Positions 15,928 through 24,590 of a DNA stretch of 33,901 nt are shown here, piece by piece; within the stretch, counting starts at the first letter, position 1, and every line of letters starts with the position of its first letter. A model generated the notes under the pieces. The model did not search any database. It was not told where the DNA came from and saw only the letters and a program-made list of their open reading frames with translations. The DNA is from Clostridiales bacterium. Its GTDB lineage: Bacteria > Bacillota > Clostridia > Christensenellales > Borkfalkiaceae. The stretch lies in NCBI GenBank assembly GCA_015069505.1, contig SVIL01000007.1:1-33901 (forward strand), read 5' to 3'. Position numbers and translations under genes: made by a program.

Positions 15928-16812
15928 ATGAAAAAATATTTTAAGCATAAATTAGAAAATTTAATTACCGTCAGTAAAATAGTAACGATTCACGATTTTG
16001 AATTTGAAAAAAATTTTAAGAGTGCGGGGGAATCCCACGATTTTTGGGAACTTGTTTACGCCGAGAAAGAGAGTTTAATTTGCTCTGCCGATGGTAAAAT
16101 AATAAACCTTTCACAAGGGGAAGTTTTGTTTCATAAACCTAATGAATTTCACACCCTTTCGGCAAATGGCAAAAAAGCACCGAACGTTTTTATTTTGTCC
16201 TTTGTTTGCAAGTCTGACGCTATAAATTATTTTGCAAATAAAAAGATAAAGTTAGAGAATAATCAAGCACGGTTTATTTACTATATTTTAGAAGAAGGTA
16301 AGAAAACTTTTGATATTAAGTTTTCAAATCCAAACTTAAAAAAGATGAGGCTTTTGCAATCGCCAACGCTTGGCGGTGAACAACTTATAAAAAACTATCT
16401 TGAAATTTTTCTTATCGATTTACTTAGAACTCAAACTGAAACCGAAAGTGGGGATAACGAAGTTTTTTTATATAAGAAGTATGGCAGTGGTAAACTTGTT
16501 GACGATATCGTGAAAATTCTGAATCAAAACGTTTATAAAACGATAGATATAGAAAGTATTTGTCAAAAAATCTCTTATAGTAGGACGTACATTTTCCGTG
16601 TGTTTAAAAAGCGTACGGGCAAAACGATAATTCAGTACTATAACGAGTTAAAAATTGAAACCGCAAAACAACTTCTACGCGAAAACGAATTGTCTATAAA
16701 AGAAATTGCAGAGTTACTATGTTTTTCAGAGGCAAATTATTTCACAAAAACTTTTACAAAAATCGTAGGCGTTACGCCAAGCACCTATAAAAAACGTATT
16801 ATGAACTTATAA
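15928..16812 (+). CDS. AraC-family transcriptional regulator
   Basis: A 294-residue regulator with an N-terminal cupin-like ligand domain (about residues 15-100, including the HKPNEFHTL stretch) and a C-terminal pair of helix-turn-helix motifs (about 190-290). The second helix region reads SIKEIAELLCFSEANYFTKTF and continues into the usual GVTPSTYKKR ending. Such proteins bind sugars or sugar derivatives and activate nearby catabolic genes. It is divergent from the PIG-L/NagB-like pair with a 142-nt shared region, so control of that pair is the natural inference. No ribosome binding site precedes the ATG (seven T residues do). A strong terminator follows. Confidence 0.88.
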   Translation: MKKYFKHKLENLITVSKIVTIHDFEFEKNFKSAGESHDFWELVYAEKESLICSADGKIINLSQGEVLFHKPNEFHTLSANGKKAPNVFILSFVCKSDAINYFANKKIKLENNQARFIYYILEEGKKTFDIKFSNPNLKKMRLLQSPTLGGEQLIKNYLEIFLIDLLRTQTETESGDNEVFLYKKYGSGKLVDDIVKILNQNVYKTIDIESICQKISYSRTYIFRVFKKRTGKTIIQYYNELKIETAKQLLRENELSIKEIAELLCFSEANYFTKTFTKIVGVTPSTYKKRIMNL

Positions 16813-16826
16813 TTTGACACAAAAAG

Positions 16827-16856
16827 AAAAGGAATAACGAATTCGTTATTCCTTTT
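16827..16856. terminator. Bidirectional terminator between AraC and SDR genes
   Basis: A perfect 30-nt palindrome centred on GAATTC, with A-rich and T-rich flanks on its two sides. The two genes converge on it, so it can end both transcripts. Confidence 0.85.
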
Positions 16857-16884
16857 GATATTTTTTTAAGATAAAACACAAGGA

Positions 16885-17658
16885 TTAGTCACCTTTTTTC
16901 AAAGTTCCCGAACTAATTGAAGTTACAAACTTTCTTGAAAAGAATCTTGGTGCAAAAACGGTAACTTTGTTGCCAAATCCAAAGACCGCAACTCGTTTAC
17001 CTTTGAGTGACTTTTTATAACCGAACAAAGCAACTTTTGCAGCGGGGACGGGTTTAATTTTTTTGAAAGTATAGTCGTTTCCTGCCTTTCCAACGAACCC
17101 TGAAATAAAGGGACCGGGGCAAAGGGTGGTGATTCTTACCTTTGATTTACGAATTTCGTGTGCGATTGCTTCGCCAAGGTTAAGAACGAACGCTTTGGTT
17201 GCGTGATAAGTACACATGTATGGACCTGGGACGAACCCTGCGATAGAGCCTACGTTCAAAATTCTACCTTCATTATTAGCAAGCATATCCGTAAGGAAAA
17301 CTCTTGTAAAATAAAGTAGGGCAGAACAGTTTACGTTGACCATTTTTATTTGTAGGTCGATATCCATATCCTTAAAATCCGTTCTGTCGCCAAAGCCTGC
17401 GTTGTTGACTAAGTTGTTTACAAAATAACCCTTGCTTTTAGCGTATTCGTAAACTGCAACACAATCTTCTTTTTTAGATAAATCAGCGGCGATAAAATCA
17501 ATATTTACGCTGTATTTAGCCTCTAATTCACTCTTTAATTGACTTAATTTTTCATTTGAAGTTGCAACTAAAAGTAAGTTGTTGTTATCATTTGCATAAA
17601 GAGAGCAAAATTCCTTTCCAAGCCCGCCAGTTGCACCTGTAATTAAAGTAACCTTCAT
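16885..17658 (-). CDS. Short-chain dehydrogenase/reductase
   Basis: A 257-residue classical SDR, NAD(P)-dependent and cytoplasmic. The cofactor motif TGATGGLG is at residues 7-14, NNAG at 85-88, the catalytic Ser at 138 (VGSIAG), and Tyr151/Lys155 in YHATK. After the Rossmann core the C-terminus has a basic, hydrophobic stretch (KKSLKGKRVAVFGFGNKVTVF) seen in SDRs annotated as DltE/YqjQ-like; this may allow membrane contact. Substrate unknown. I chose ATG 17658 because GAGGG lies 7 nt upstream; a TTG four codons earlier overlaps that site. It may be cotranscribed with the radical SAM gene 61 nt upstream, but also has a promoter of its own. Confidence 0.85.
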   Translation of the reverse strand: MKVTLITGATGGLGKEFCSLYANDNNNLLLVATSNEKLSQLKSELEAKYSVNIDFIAADLSKKEDCVAVYEYAKSKGYFVNNLVNNAGFGDRTDFKDMDIDLQIKMVNVNCSALLYFTRVFLTDMLANNEGRILNVGSIAGFVPGPYMCTYHATKAFVLNLGEAIAHEIRKSKVRITTLCPGPFISGFVGKAGNDYTFKKIKPVPAAKVALFGYKKSLKGKRVAVFGFGNKVTVFAPRFFSRKFVTSISSGTLKKGD

Positions 17659-17684
17659 AAATTCCCTCAATAATCTTTTTCTTT

Positions 17685-17713
17685 ATAATATCATAAATTT
17701 ATGTTTTTTACAA
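17685..17713 (-). promoter_or_regulatory. Possible promoter of the SDR gene
   Basis: On the minus strand TTGTAA (17713-17708), a 17-nt spacer and TATTAT (17690-17685), predicting a start near 17678, 20 nt before the SDR ATG. AT-rich surroundings make chance matches more likely than for the other promoters listed. Confidence 0.5.
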
Positions 17714-17719
17714 CTGTTT

Positions 17720-18589
17720 TTAGTAATCCCATTTGGGGATATAATCCGTACTTGAACTTTCAAGTTCTTGATAGTACATATTGTCTAAACCTAAACTTAT
17801 CGCATAGTCAATTACGTTTTGGTATTCACGTTTGGTAAGTTTTCTTTGTAATTCTTTGTAATTTTCGATTTTCCCAAAGGGTGTATATTGACTCATCACG
17901 TTTATCAACGGTTTTTGTTTAAGGGTGCTAAACCAGTCCAAAATTTTCTTGCTATCCGAAACGTTTTGCGGTAATACTAAATGCCTTACGATCGTGCCGC
18001 TTTTCATAACCCCGTTTTCGTCGATTATACACTTTTTATTTGACATAAATTCAATGGCATTACTGGCAACTTCAAAATAATCCTTTTTGCCGCAATACCT
18101 TTGTGAAACGTTAGGGGAAAAGAACTTTATATCTGGTAAATAAACGTCAATATAGTCGTCTATTTTTTCTAAAATCTCTATTCTTTCGTAACCGTGTGTG
18201 TTATATACGATGGGGATTTGCGGTTTATATATATTTAACGCTTCAATAATCTTGTCCGAATAATGCGTGGGGTTTACTAAATTTATATTAGTAGCACCGT
18301 CATCTTCAAGTTTTTTAAATATATCCGCAAGTTCGTGCGTGGTAATAAATTTTCCACGTGTGGCACGAGAAACTTCGTAATTTTGGCAAAAAACACATTT
18401 AAGGCTACACCCACAAAAGAAAACCGTACCCGATCCGTTTGTACCCGTTATAAGTGGTTCTTCAAATTTGTGCAAATAAAATTTTGCGATACGGATTTTA
18501 TCGTCCGTACCGCAATAACCTACGTTTTGTGATTTGTTTACCTTGCATTTATTAGGGCAAAGGTTACAGGTTTGGCTATTCAAGTTCAA
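17720..18589 (-). CDS. Radical SAM protein, PflX-like (COG1313 type)
   Basis: A 289-residue radical SAM protein. The [4Fe-4S]/SAM motif is CSLKCVFC with Cys61, Cys65 and Cys68. An N-terminal cysteine set (Cys8, Cys11, Cys15, Cys26) could hold a second cluster or a zinc, as is usual in proteins annotated as putative pyruvate-formate-lyase-activating enzyme (PflX). No pyruvate formate-lyase or other glycyl radical enzyme is in the window, so the partner is unknown. Its TTG start lies inside the end of the upstream ABC gene (14-nt overlap), so translation is coupled; no AGGAG is visible, only a G-rich run. Oxygen-sensitive chemistry fits an anaerobe. Confidence 0.85.
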   Translation of the reverse strand: MNLNSQTCNLCPNKCKVNKSQNVGYCGTDDKIRIAKFYLHKFEEPLITGTNGSGTVFFCGCSLKCVFCQNYEVSRATRGKFITTHELADIFKKLEDDGATNINLVNPTHYSDKIIEALNIYKPQIPIVYNTHGYERIEILEKIDDYIDVYLPDIKFFSPNVSQRYCGKKDYFEVASNAIEFMSNKKCIIDENGVMKSGTIVRHLVLPQNVSDSKKILDWFSTLKQKPLINVMSQYTPFGKIENYKELQRKLTKREYQNVIDYAISLGLDNMYYQELESSSTDYIPKWDY

Positions 18590-20540
18590 ATGCCCCCGTG
18601 TATAATTGATAATATTGACCTTGTTTAGCGATTAATTCTTGATGTGAACCACGCTCAATTATATTGCCTTGTGCTAAGACCATTATAACGTTTGAATTTT
18701 GAACGGTGGAAAGTCTATGTGCAATGACGAAAACCGTTCTACCTTCCATAAGCCTATCCGTTCCTTTCTGGACTAAGGCTTCCGTTCTCGTATCGATAGA
18801 AGAAGTTGCTTCGTCCAAAATCATAACGGGTGCGTCTTTAACGGCAGCCCTTGCTATAGACAAAAGTTGTCTTTGCCCTTGTGAAAGATTTGCCCCGTCA
18901 GAGGTTAGCATGGTGTTGTAGCCGTCGGGCAGGCGAGAGATAAAGTCGTGTGCGTAGGCGAGTTTTGCAGCCTCAATACATTCTTCATCGGTTGCGGAAA
19001 GCCTACCGTATCTGATGTTTTCCATAACCGTTCCAGTGAATAGGTTTGTGTCTTGTAAAACTATGCCTAACGACCTTCTTAAATCGGCTTTTTTGATTTT
19101 GTTTATGTTTATTCCGTCATATCTGATTTTACCGTCTGCGATGTCGTAAAAACGGTTGATAAGATTAGTTATAGTGGTCTTTCCCGCACCGGTAGCCCCT
19201 ACGAAAGCAATTTTTTGACCGGGGTTTGCATAAAGGGTTATATTGTGCAAAACTATCTTTTCGGGGACGTATCCAAAGTCAACGTCAAACATTTGTATGT
19301 CGCCTTTAAGTTCGGTGTAGGTAATCGTTCCTTCTGCTTTATGTGGGTGTTTCCATGCCCAGTGTCCCGTTCTCTCTTCAGTTTCGGTTATGGTTCCTTT
19401 TTCGTCAATATTGCAACGAACTAGCGTAACGTAACCGTCGTCAGCCTCAGGTTCTTCATCCAGCAGTTCAAATAACCTTGACGCACCTGCAAGCCCAAGC
19501 ACGATTGAATTAACCTGTTGTGAAGATTGTGAAATTTGACCCGTAAACTGTTTGCTTATAGGAAGGAAGGCAATGGTCGTCAATAGTAGTGAGAATACGC
19601 CCGTTTCAGTAGTTAATGGGTCAAACCCCGTTATAGTTAGGTTCTGCACGTTAAGTGCAACTAAAAGACCACCCGTAAACGCCAAAAGTACGTATAAAAT
19701 ATTACCTATATTGCCCATGATCGGCATTAGAATATTAGCAAAGGTGTGAGCACTCGTCGCATCTTTACAAAGGTTATCGTTTTTAACGTCGAAGCCGTTT
19801 TTGGATTCTTCTTCGTGACAGAAAACCTTGATGACTTTTTGACCTTGAATCATCTCTTGAATATAACCTTCTTCATCGCCCAACGAACGTTGTTGACGCA
19901 TAAAGTATTTAGCACTGTTTCCGCCGACGAATTTCGTGATTAAAAACATAAACACTACGCCGAGGAAGATTACCAAGGATAACCAAATGCTAGTAGTAAA
20001 CATTATTACCAAAAGTGTCGTAACGCTTATTATTGACGAATACAAGTGGGGAATACTTTGAGAAACGAGTTGCCTAATTGCGTCCGTGTCGTTTGTGTAA
20101 GAACTCATAATATCGCCGGTTTTGTGTGTATCGAAGTAGCGTATGGGAAGAGATTGCATTTTGTTAAATACACCCGTCCTTATTTGGTGCAAAAACCTTT
20201 GCGTAACGACTGCCATAACTCTAGTGTAAATAAACGAACAAAGTATATTTACGCCGTAAATACAACCCATAGAGACGAATATGACGATAAGGTCTTTAAG
20301 AACGCTTGCCATACCGTTTTTAATCCCAAGGTCTAACTGCGTCATTAACATATTGAGAAATACAGAAGATGAAACGCCTGTAACGGCAGTTAGGGTAAGG
20401 CAAACGAACACTATTATCATCAATTTTTTATTTGCAGTAAAAAGCAGTTTAAGAAGCCTACCCATCGTACCTTTTTTTGCGGTGTGCGGTTTTCCACCTT
20501 TTATTTGTCTGCTGCCTCTAACTGGTAACGCCTTAGCCAT
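18576..20540 (-). CDS. ABC exporter half-transporter, catalytic subunit of a heterodimer
   Basis: A 654-residue fused membrane and ATPase subunit: six membrane segments in the first 340 residues, then an ABC domain. Walker A GATGAGKTT is near 448-456, signature LSQGQ, Walker B/catalytic ILDEATSSID with the catalytic Glu present, and H-loop AHR. Between the two domains there is an extra stretch rich in Glu and Thr, with HWAWKHPHKAEG, before the usual start of the nucleotide-binding fold. I chose ATG 20540, which overlaps the partner's stop by 8 nt; a GTG at 20549 is the alternative. It pairs with the upstream subunit as in MdlAB/BmrCD-type multidrug exporters. Substrate unknown. Confidence 0.9.
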   Translation of the reverse strand: MAKALPVRGSRQIKGGKPHTAKKGTMGRLLKLLFTANKKLMIIVFVCLTLTAVTGVSSSVFLNMLMTQLDLGIKNGMASVLKDLIVIFVSMGCIYGVNILCSFIYTRVMAVVTQRFLHQIRTGVFNKMQSLPIRYFDTHKTGDIMSSYTNDTDAIRQLVSQSIPHLYSSIISVTTLLVIMFTTSIWLSLVIFLGVVFMFLITKFVGGNSAKYFMRQQRSLGDEEGYIQEMIQGQKVIKVFCHEEESKNGFDVKNDNLCKDATSAHTFANILMPIMGNIGNILYVLLAFTGGLLVALNVQNLTITGFDPLTTETGVFSLLLTTIAFLPISKQFTGQISQSSQQVNSIVLGLAGASRLFELLDEEPEADDGYVTLVRCNIDEKGTITETEERTGHWAWKHPHKAEGTITYTELKGDIQMFDVDFGYVPEKIVLHNITLYANPGQKIAFVGATGAGKTTITNLINRFYDIADGKIRYDGININKIKKADLRRSLGIVLQDTNLFTGTVMENIRYGRLSATDEECIEAAKLAYAHDFISRLPDGYNTMLTSDGANLSQGQRQLLSIARAAVKDAPVMILDEATSSIDTRTEALVQKGTDRLMEGRTVFVIAHRLSTVQNSNVIMVLAQGNIIERGSHQELIAKQGQYYQLYTGAFELE

Positions 20541-22389
20541 TGTTGTCACCTACCTTGTTTTGAGAATAATAGAGTTCTTGATATACTTGGTTATTTTTCA
20601 AAAGTTCGTCGTGCGTACCCATTGCGGTTATGGTCCCGCCGTCCATAATAATAATTTTGTCTGCATCTTGAACGGACGCAATTCTTTGTGCAATAATAAT
20701 CTTCGTGGTATCCGGGATATAATCTTTGAACGCTTTCCTAATAAGAGCGTCAGTTTTCGTATCAACTGCACTCGTCGAGTCGTCAAGTATCAAAATTTTA
20801 GGTTTTTTAAGTAACGCTCTTGCGATACAAAGCCTTTGTTTTTGACCACCTGAAACGTTTACGCCACCTTGTTCTATGTAATGGTCGTACTTTTCGGGGA
20901 AGTTTTGAATAAATTCATCCGCTTGTGCAAGTTTGCATGCCTCAATAATTTCTTCGTCAGTGGCTTCTTTATTGCCCCAACGCAAATTTTCCTTTATAGT
21001 GCCGGAAAACAATACGTTTTTTTGTAAGACCATCGCTACGGAATTTCTTAACGTGTCTAAATCATAGTCTTTCACGTTTACGCCCGCAACCTTTACTTCA
21101 CCGTCAGTCGTATCGTAAAGACGGGGGATAAGTTGCACCAAAGTCGTCTTGCTTGACCCAGTACTACCTATTATTCCGACGGTTTCACCGCTATTAATAA
21201 CTAAGTCTATATCCGATAATGCGTATTTTGATGCTTTCTGCGAGTACTTAAAATTAACGTCGGTAAACTCAATGCTACCGTCTTTGACAAAAGTAACTGC
21301 GTTTTCGGGACTTGTGATAGAAGATTCTTCGTTTAAAACTTCTGAAATACGCTTAGCACACGCCGTTGACATAATAATCATGACCATTATCATAGACAAC
21401 ATCATAAGACTCATAAGCATTTGGAATGAATATGTCATAAAACTTTGAAGTTGAGTAAAATCAAGAATATCTCCACCCGAATTTATTATGATGATTGATC
21501 CTAAAACGTACATCGCGATAAGCCCCGCATAAACGCAAAAGTTCATAAGCGGGGTATTAAGAGCAATTAATTTTTCAGCCTTGGTAAAATCGTTTTTAAC
21601 GTTTTCGGATGCTTTGCCGAATTTTTCTTTTTCAAAGTCTTCTCTTACGTAAGATTTAACGACTCTCATTCCACGGATGTTTTCTTCAACCGATTCGTTC
21701 ATAGCGTCGTATTTATGGAAGATTCTTGTAAAGAAAGGAATTGCTTTACGCATAATCAAAATAAGACCAGTGGCAAGGATAGGCGTGGTGCAAAGGAAGA
21801 TTAACGCCATAGTGGAATTTATAGTAAACGCCATTACCATTGAAAATATAAGCATAAAGGGTGAACGCACCGCCGTTCTGATTATCATCATATACGACAT
21901 TTCAACGTTGGTAACGTCAGTGGTGAGCCTCGTTACGAGACTTGCCGTTGAAAACTTGTCAATATTTGAAAAGGAAAAAGATTGAATTTTATAGAACAAA
22001 TCTTTTCTTAAATTTTTAGCAAAGCCACTTGAAGCAACTGCACAAAATCTTCCCGATAAAGCCCCGAAGCATAACGATAAAAAGGCAAGCCCCAAAAGCA
22101 CCAGCCCAAACCATAAAATAGTGTTAAGCATATTATAATTGCCGTCGGGGTTTAAGAAATTAACTATCGTTACGACTAAATTTGACGGGGTATCGTCTGC
22201 ACCTGCAATATAGTTTATCGCCCCTAAAAGTACGGTCATAATAAAAGGAATTAAACATTCCATAACCACTTCCATTGCGACGAATAACGGGGCTAAAAGC
22301 GAGGGTTTTTTATACTCACGTATTGATTTTGATAAAGTTTTTATAACGGGGATAAATCCCGTTGGATTTTTGACTTTTTGTTTAGACAT
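20533..22389 (-). CDS. ABC exporter half-transporter, degenerate-site subunit
   Basis: A 618-residue fused membrane and ATPase subunit, first gene of the minus-strand operon. The membrane domain (about 1-330) carries six hydrophobic segments. Walker A is GSTGSSKTT near 402-410 and the signature is VSGGQ. The Walker B end reads ILDDSTSAVD, with Asp in place of the catalytic Glu, and the H-loop is AQR instead of AHR. Together these mark the non-hydrolysing site of a heterodimeric exporter, complementary to the partner that follows. ATG 22389 is chosen, but a TTG one codon earlier is better spaced from GGAG, so the first residue is uncertain. A perfect consensus promoter precedes it. Confidence 0.9.
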   Translation of the reverse strand: MSKQKVKNPTGFIPVIKTLSKSIREYKKPSLLAPLFVAMEVVMECLIPFIMTVLLGAINYIAGADDTPSNLVVTIVNFLNPDGNYNMLNTILWFGLVLLGLAFLSLCFGALSGRFCAVASSGFAKNLRKDLFYKIQSFSFSNIDKFSTASLVTRLTTDVTNVEMSYMMIIRTAVRSPFMLIFSMVMAFTINSTMALIFLCTTPILATGLILIMRKAIPFFTRIFHKYDAMNESVEENIRGMRVVKSYVREDFEKEKFGKASENVKNDFTKAEKLIALNTPLMNFCVYAGLIAMYVLGSIIIINSGGDILDFTQLQSFMTYSFQMLMSLMMLSMIMVMIIMSTACAKRISEVLNEESSITSPENAVTFVKDGSIEFTDVNFKYSQKASKYALSDIDLVINSGETVGIIGSTGSSKTTLVQLIPRLYDTTDGEVKVAGVNVKDYDLDTLRNSVAMVLQKNVLFSGTIKENLRWGNKEATDEEIIEACKLAQADEFIQNFPEKYDHYIEQGGVNVSGGQKQRLCIARALLKKPKILILDDSTSAVDTKTDALIRKAFKDYIPDTTKIIIAQRIASVQDADKIIIMDGGTITAMGTHDELLKNNQVYQELYYSQNKVGDNNG

Positions 22390-22438
22390 CAAATTTGCTG
22401 CTCCAAGTTAAGTTTATTCTAAAAATTCATTTCATTAT

Positions 22439-22467
22439 ATTATAAAATTCTTTTTTCAAAGTGTCAA
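22439..22467 (-). promoter_or_regulatory. Consensus sigma-A promoter of the ABC operon
   Basis: On the minus strand TTGACA (22467-22462), a 17-nt spacer and TATAAT (22444-22439), both hexamers perfect. Predicted start near 22432, leader of about 43 nt. Confidence 0.85.
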
Positions 22468-22600
22468 GCGTATGCGTGCATGCGAGTATAAAATGAAGAT
22501 AAAAAATATGATAAAAAGTTTTTATTGAAGTATTATTGAAAAAAACTTCTTTCTAAGTTAAAAATATACAAAATATGGGCGTTTTATAACTAAAAGTAAA

Positions 22601-22629
22601 TTGACATATTGCTTTATTTAGTGTATAAT
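22601..22629 (+). promoter_or_regulatory. Consensus sigma-A promoter of metK
   Basis: TTGACA (22601-22606), a 17-nt spacer and TATAAT (22624-22629), both perfect. Predicted start near 22636, giving a leader of about 33 nt, too short for a SAM riboswitch. Confidence 0.88.
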
Positions 22630-22668
22630 TAATCGGAAAAAGTATAAATACAAGTGATAGGTTTTGAT

Positions 22669-23841
22669 ATGAGAGAATTTTTTACGAGTGAAAGTGTTAC
22701 GTTAGGGCACCCTGATAAAATTTGTGACCGCATTTCCGATGCTGTTTTAGATCAGTGTTTGTCACAAGATCCTATGTCAAGGGTGGCTTGTGAATGTTCG
22801 GTTACTTCTGATTTTGTGTTGGTAATGGGTGAAATTACTACTAACGCCGTTATTGACGTTGAATCTATCGTTAGAAAAACCGTTGAGGAAATAGGTTACG
22901 TTGAAGAAGGTATAGGTTTTTCTTCAAAGACCTTAAAAGTTTTGGTTAAATTAAATAAGCAAAGTGCGGATATTGCACTTGGCGTAGATAATTCAATGGA
23001 AGCAAAATCCTCAGAACAAGACGAGTTTGATAGAATAGGTGCAGGGGATCAAGGAATAATGTTTGGTTACGCTTGTCGCGAAACCGACGACTATATGCCC
23101 CTTGCTATCACGCTTGCACATAAACTTTGCAAAAAACTTGAAGACGTAAGAAATGATAAAACCTTATCGTATTTGCGTCCTGACGGTAAAGGGCAAGTAA
23201 CCGTTGAATATGAAAATGGAAAACCAAAGAGAATTGACGCTGTGGTTTTATCTTCTCAACATAACGAATCGGTAAGCACCGAAAAGTTAAGGGAAGACCT
23301 TAAAAAGTACGTCATTGAAAGCGTTTTGCCAAAAGAATATATCGACGAGAATACAAAATATTTTATAAATCCCACGGGTAGATTTGAAATAGGTGGACCC
23401 GCAGGGGATTCCGGACTTACGGGAAGAAAAATTATCGTTGATACTTACGGTGGAAAATGTCCGCACGGCGGTGGTGCTTTTTCAGGAAAGGATTGCACCA
23501 AGGTTGACCGTTCGGCGACCTATATGGCAAGATACGTTTGTAAAAATATCGTTGCTTCGGGACTTGCTGACGAATGCCAAATTCAGTTGGCGTATGCGAT
23601 AGGTGTTGCAAAACCCGTTTCTATTAAAGTTGATACCTTTGGAACGGGAAAACTCTCTGACGGCGAACTTGCAGATATCGTTTCAAAAGAGTTTGATTTA
23701 AGACCTTCTGCGATTATTGAACGTTTAGACCTTAGAAAACCCGTCTATAAACAAACTTCCGCTTACGGGCATTTTGGTCGTTCAGAGTTTTCTTGGGAAA
23801 AGATTGACAGAGCTTTAGACCTTAAAAAATATTTGCCGTAA
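22669..23841 (+). CDS. metK: S-adenosylmethionine synthetase
   Basis: Makes S-adenosylmethionine from methionine and ATP. All three structural repeats are present: FTSESV...[16 protein letters not shown] at the N-terminus, [12 protein letters not shown] with the methionine-loop Asp in the middle, and the GGGAFSGKD phosphate loop followed by [12 protein letters not shown]. The 390-residue length is normal. Odd points are Leu where nearly all homologues known to me have Glu in the VTEGHPDK motif, and Cys for Pro in SGKDPTK. I chose ATG 22669 with TAGG 7 nt upstream; a GTG at 22654 lacks a ribosome binding site. It leads a run with comF, 3 nt downstream. SAM made here also serves the radical SAM protein in this window. 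Confidence 0.95.
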   Translation: MREFFTSESVTLGHPDKICDRISDAVLDQCLSQDPMSRVACECSVTSDFVLVMGEITTNAVIDVESIVRKTVEEIGYVEEGIGFSSKTLKVLVKLNKQSADIALGVDNSMEAKSSEQDEFDRIGAGDQGIMFGYACRETDDYMPLAITLAHKLCKKLEDVRNDKTLSYLRPDGKGQVTVEYENGKPKRIDAVVLSSQHNESVSTEKLREDLKKYVIESVLPKEYIDENTKYFINPTGRFEIGGPAGDSGLTGRKIIVDTYGGKCPHGGGAFSGKDCTKVDRSATYMARYVCKNIVASGLADECQIQLAYAIGVAKPVSIKVDTFGTGKLSDGELADIVSKEFDLRPSAIIERLDLRKPVYKQTSAYGHFGRSEFSWEKIDRALDLKKYLP

Positions 23842-23844
23842 TTT

Positions 23845-24567
23845 ATGGGGTTTTTCGATAAAATAAAAAATTTCTTGGCGTGGTTATCTTTTGACGAGAA
23901 ATGGACTTGTAATATTTGCGGTAAAGAAATTTTTAGCGGTGAATATATTTGTCAAAAATGTAAAAATAATTTGCCATATAACGACGGGTATATTTGTCAA
24001 CATTGCGGTAGGCAAACGCCTATGCCCGAAGAGTATTGTTTAACTTGTAAAGGCAATTTGACAAATATCGACGTTGGACGAAGTGCTTTCGTTTATAAAA
24101 AGCCGATAAGTATTCTTATCAAAAGTCTAAAATATAACAAGAAAGCCTATCTTGCCGACGTTTTGGCAGTTCATCTTTCAAATTTGTATTTTAAGAATTA
24201 TTTTCTTGCAGATTATTTGGTTTATCCGCCTATGACGGATAAATCTTTGCGTAAAAGGGAGTATAATCACTCAAAATTACTTGCGGAAAAACTCTCTGAA
24301 AGGATAGGCGTTCCCGTTATTGACGTTTTAGTTAAAACAAGGGAAACCAAGCGTCAAGCAACGCTTAATAAAGAAGAAAGACTTAAAAATCTTAAAGGTG
24401 CGTTTAGACTTAAAAGTCGTAAGATTATTAAAGGGAAAACTATTTTAATAGTCGATGACGTAACCACGACGGGTACGACCGCCGAATTAATTGCTGAAAA
24501 ATTAAAGAAAGCCGGAGCAATAAAAGTTATTGTAATGACAGTTGCATCCGTGCCATCAAAAAAATAA
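23845..24567 (+). CDS. comF: ComF family phosphoribosyltransferase-like protein
   Basis: A 240-residue ComFC-type protein. The N-terminal half holds zinc-ribbon cysteines in CNIC, CQKC, CQHC and CLTC pairs (about residues 25-75). The C-terminal half is a PRTase domain with the PRPP-binding motif ILIVDDVTTTGTT near 205-217. ComF proteins are needed for natural DNA uptake in several bacteria and interact with a helicase (ComFA) in Bacillus, but the helicase gene is not here. The gene begins 3 nt after metK and ends 23 nt before secA, so it is in a run with essential genes. The usual hpf/raiA gene between comF and secA is absent. Confidence 0.88.
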   Translation: MGFFDKIKNFLAWLSFDEKWTCNICGKEIFSGEYICQKCKNNLPYNDGYICQHCGRQTPMPEEYCLTCKGNLTNIDVGRSAFVYKKPISILIKSLKYNKKAYLADVLAVHLSNLYFKNYFLADYLVYPPMTDKSLRKREYNHSKLLAEKLSERIGVPVIDVLVKTRETKRQATLNKEERLKNLKGAFRLKSRKIIKGKTILIVDDVTTTGTTAELIAEKLKKAGAIKVIVMTVASVPSKK

Positions 24568-24590
24568 AACAAAAAAGGAGTATATAGATA

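Noticed and set aside
22468..22668. Possible SAM riboswitch before metK
   Set aside because: The promoter at 22601-22629 leaves a leader of about 33 nt, and no long paired leader is visible.
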